Source of the DNA: Betaproteobacteria bacterium
GTDB lineage: Bacteria > Pseudomonadota > Gammaproteobacteria > Burkholderiales > SG8-39
Assembly: GCA_011391295.1 (NCBI GenBank)
Contig: JAABQT010000063.1
Coordinates: forward strand, 1 to 7,831
Reading direction: 5' to 3'
DNA: 7,831 bases
Below are positions 6,306 through 7,831 of the stretch, piece by piece (the first letter of the stretch is position 1; each line of letters begins with the position of its first letter). A program made the translations under genes and the position numbers. Under the pieces are notes generated by a model, which was not told where the DNA came from, ran no database searches, and saw only the letters and a program-made list of their open reading frames with translations.

Positions 6306-7831
6306 TGGCGTTGTTCGTGCTGCCGCCACATTTGCAGGAAGGCATTTTCAAGCTCGCGCACCCGGCCTGCTGTGTCGAATAGCGGGCCGCTGCGTGTGGC
6401 CAGCGTGCGGCGGTATCCCGCCAGGGGCTCCGGGCCGGAGGCGAGCTGCACGGCTTGCTCGACGTACGCCTCCTGGTCGGGAGCGACGAGCTCCGGCACA
6501 CCTGCGGCGCGCAGGAGGCTTTCTCCTGAGCGTGAGGCCATGGATGTGCCGCAGAGCGTGAGGACGGGCAGTCCGACTGCCAGCGCGTCGCAGGCGGTCG
6601 CGATTGCGTTGTAGTGCAGGGCGTCGAGCATCAGATCTCCCAAGCGATGCCTGGCCAGGTAACGGGGATCGTGCCTCGGCTCGAAAGGTGCAAATAGGAG
6701 GCGCGCGGGATCTACGCCGCGCGCGGAGGCTTCGCGCCGTAGATTCTGTTGCGCTGTCGCAGGCAACGTCATCAACCACAGCACGGAACTGTCGACCTGC
6801 TGCAGTATGCGCATCCAAAGCAGGAACACATCTGGCGAAATCTTCTCCGGCTTGTGGAACGCGCAGTAGACGAATGCCCCTTCGGGCAACCCGTAGTCGC
6901 GCCGCGATAGATTGATATCCGACGGCGTAGTACGAAAGTCATACAGGTAATATGTATGGGGCAGGCGAATCGGAATCTCACTCCACTCTGCCGGCGACGT
7001 GTCAACGATGGGATCCACGATGACGTAATCGAGCCGCGTCGACCCAAGCGAGCCGGCAAATCCCAGATACTGCGCTTGGACATGCGCGGGCCGCCGTGCC
7101 GCAATTCCAAACCTCGTTCCAGTCGTGTGGCCCGAAACATCGATCAGGATGTCTATCCCGTCTCGGCGTATTTGATCCGCGGCCTCTTTGTCGGAGACCC
7201 CATGCAGGTCGCGAAAACGATCTGCTGCGGCGCAAAGTTTGTTTCGAATTTCGCTCATGCCGTCCGCGACAAGCGAGTAGGCGTACAGCTCGAATTTCTT
7301 ACGATCAAGCAGTTCAAACAGTGGCAGCAGAAGATGCGCCACGATGTGCTCACGCAGATCCGGGGAGAGCACGCCAATTCGGATGCGTGAATGCGATCTC
7401 GCGGAAGGGGCGGGTAGTGCCGCCGCGTTTGCTTGCGCGATGGCTGCTGCCCGGCGCGCAACCTCGTGGCGCTCGCTCGCCGTTAGCGGTAGATGAAGCG
7501 CCATGAATGCGACTGCCGGCTCGACCACAGCATCGGGTGTTTCGGAAAGACGCTTCATTTCGAACACCAGGGCATTCCGTGAGGTCCAGTCGCAGCGCTG
7601 CAAGGCAAGATTGCACTGCCCGAAAAAAAGATTTTCGGGAGACAGCATGAGCGTTGCCTCGGAACCTGGCGCGACGCGCTGCAAGTAGCCAGCTACGGCA
7701 ACAGGGTGCGCAGCGCGAGCGTGATCGAGGATTAATCTGGCTTCGTCGAATCGCCGCAGCGAAGACAGTGCAACGCCCCGGCGTATGTCCGTACCAATAT
7801 CGCCCGGCGACAGACGTTCGACTGTCGCAAG
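6302..7831 (-). CDS. OGT/SPINDLY-type glycosyltransferase (GT41), 5' end beyond window
   Basis: GT41 proteins join an N-terminal TPR array to a C-terminal transferase moving a sugar (GlcNAc in OGT) from a UDP-sugar to protein Ser, Thr or, in HMW1C-like members, Asn. The last 509 codons are visible and the frame is open to the window edge; the TTG at 7684 is only an internal codon. Fragment residues 19-39 (ALSSLRRFDEARLILDHAR) look like a last TPR helix pair; CDW at 80-82 is the usual linker. The catalytic region follows: IGVLSPDLREHIVAHLL (H162), DILIDVSGHTTGTR (H235), ARRPAHVQAQYLGFAGSLGS, then FHKPEKISPD with K330 where OGT has its essential lysine, VLWLMTLPA, and LENAFLQMWRQHEQRH at the end. 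The UDP-binding loop, usually NGHTT or NAHTT, reads NAIAT (408-412). Local GC is lower than in the left genes. It is convergent with the oxygenase gene. Family sure; activity and target unknown. Confidence 0.9.
   Translation of the reverse strand, partial: LATVERLSPGDIGTDIRRGVALSSLRRFDEARLILDHARAAHPVAVAGYLQRVAPGSEATLMLSPENLFFGQCNLALQRCDWTSRNALVFEMKRLSETPDAVVEPAVAFMALHLPLTASERHEVARRAAAIAQANAAALPAPSARSHSRIRIGVLSPDLREHIVAHLLLPLFELLDRKKFELYAYSLVADGMSEIRNKLCAAADRFRDLHGVSDKEAADQIRRDGIDILIDVSGHTTGTRFGIAARRPAHVQAQYLGFAGSLGSTRLDYVIVDPIVDTSPAEWSEIPIRLPHTYYLYDFRTTPSDINLSRRDYGLPEGAFVYCAFHKPEKISPDVFLLWMRILQQVDSSVLWLMTLPATAQQNLRREASARGVDPARLLFAPFEPRHDPRYLARHRLGDLMLDALHYNAIATACDALAVGLPVLTLCGTSMASRSGESLLRAAGVPELVAPDQEAYVEQAVQLASGPEPLAGYRRTLATRSGPLFDTAGRVRELENAFLQMWRQHEQRH

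Noticed and set aside
7682..7684. TTG at 7684 as a start for the glycosyltransferase
   Set aside because: The frame continues open to the window edge and encodes a TPR-like helix pair upstream, as expected for GT41; no Shine-Dalgarno element precedes the TTG.
1..7831. Defence system, mobile element, CRISPR array or tRNA gene in the window
   Set aside because: No repeat array, no transposase, integrase, nuclease or helicase motif, and no cloverleaf-like sequence was seen; all long stretches are accounted for by the seven genes.

Overview
The window is chromosomal DNA from a GC-rich Gram-negative bacterium, most likely a betaproteobacterium. The evidence is an LpxH gene (lipid A synthesis), several proteins with Sec signal peptides, and a gene order (cysS divergent from a TPR gene, then a cyclophilin, then lpxH) that I recall as typical of Betaproteobacteria. 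Genus cannot be read from the sequence. I saw no rRNA, tRNA, CRISPR array, insertion sequence or phage gene, and coding density is close to complete.

Layout. From 1 to about 2971 on the minus strand there is a tight four-gene cell-envelope operon, read right to left: a secreted TPR protein with a C-terminal NTF2-like domain, a secreted L,D-transpeptidase (YkuD) with the same kind of C-terminal domain, a signal-peptide-bearing cyclophilin, and lpxH, which is cut by the left edge. The junctions are a TTGA overlap, a GTGA overlap and a 10-base gap, so co-transcription and translational coupling are likely. A 101-base divergent region (2972-3072) separates this operon from cysS on the plus strand. 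cysS ends tail-to-tail with an orphan ABC-type periplasmic binding protein, the two stop codons sharing one CTAG. That gene is divergent from a PiuC/YbiX-type Fe(II)/2-oxoglutarate oxygenase with only 39 bases between start codons. The oxygenase is again tail-to-tail, five bases between stops, with an OGT/SPINDLY-type glycosyltransferase that runs off the right edge.

How the genes fit. The left operon serves the envelope: cross-linking or anchoring at peptidoglycan, periplasmic protein folding, and lipid A synthesis. cysS is housekeeping. The right third (binding protein, oxygenase, glycosyltransferase) shows no obvious joint pathway. The glycosyltransferase has lower local GC than the rest and an altered sugar-nucleotide loop.

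The most interesting points are that the TPR protein and the L,D-transpeptidase look like two versions of one architecture (TPR-like start, variable centre, shared C-terminal domain), and that the glycosyltransferase has lost the usual His-Thr-Thr of the UDP-binding loop. I found no convincing undescribed multi-gene system.
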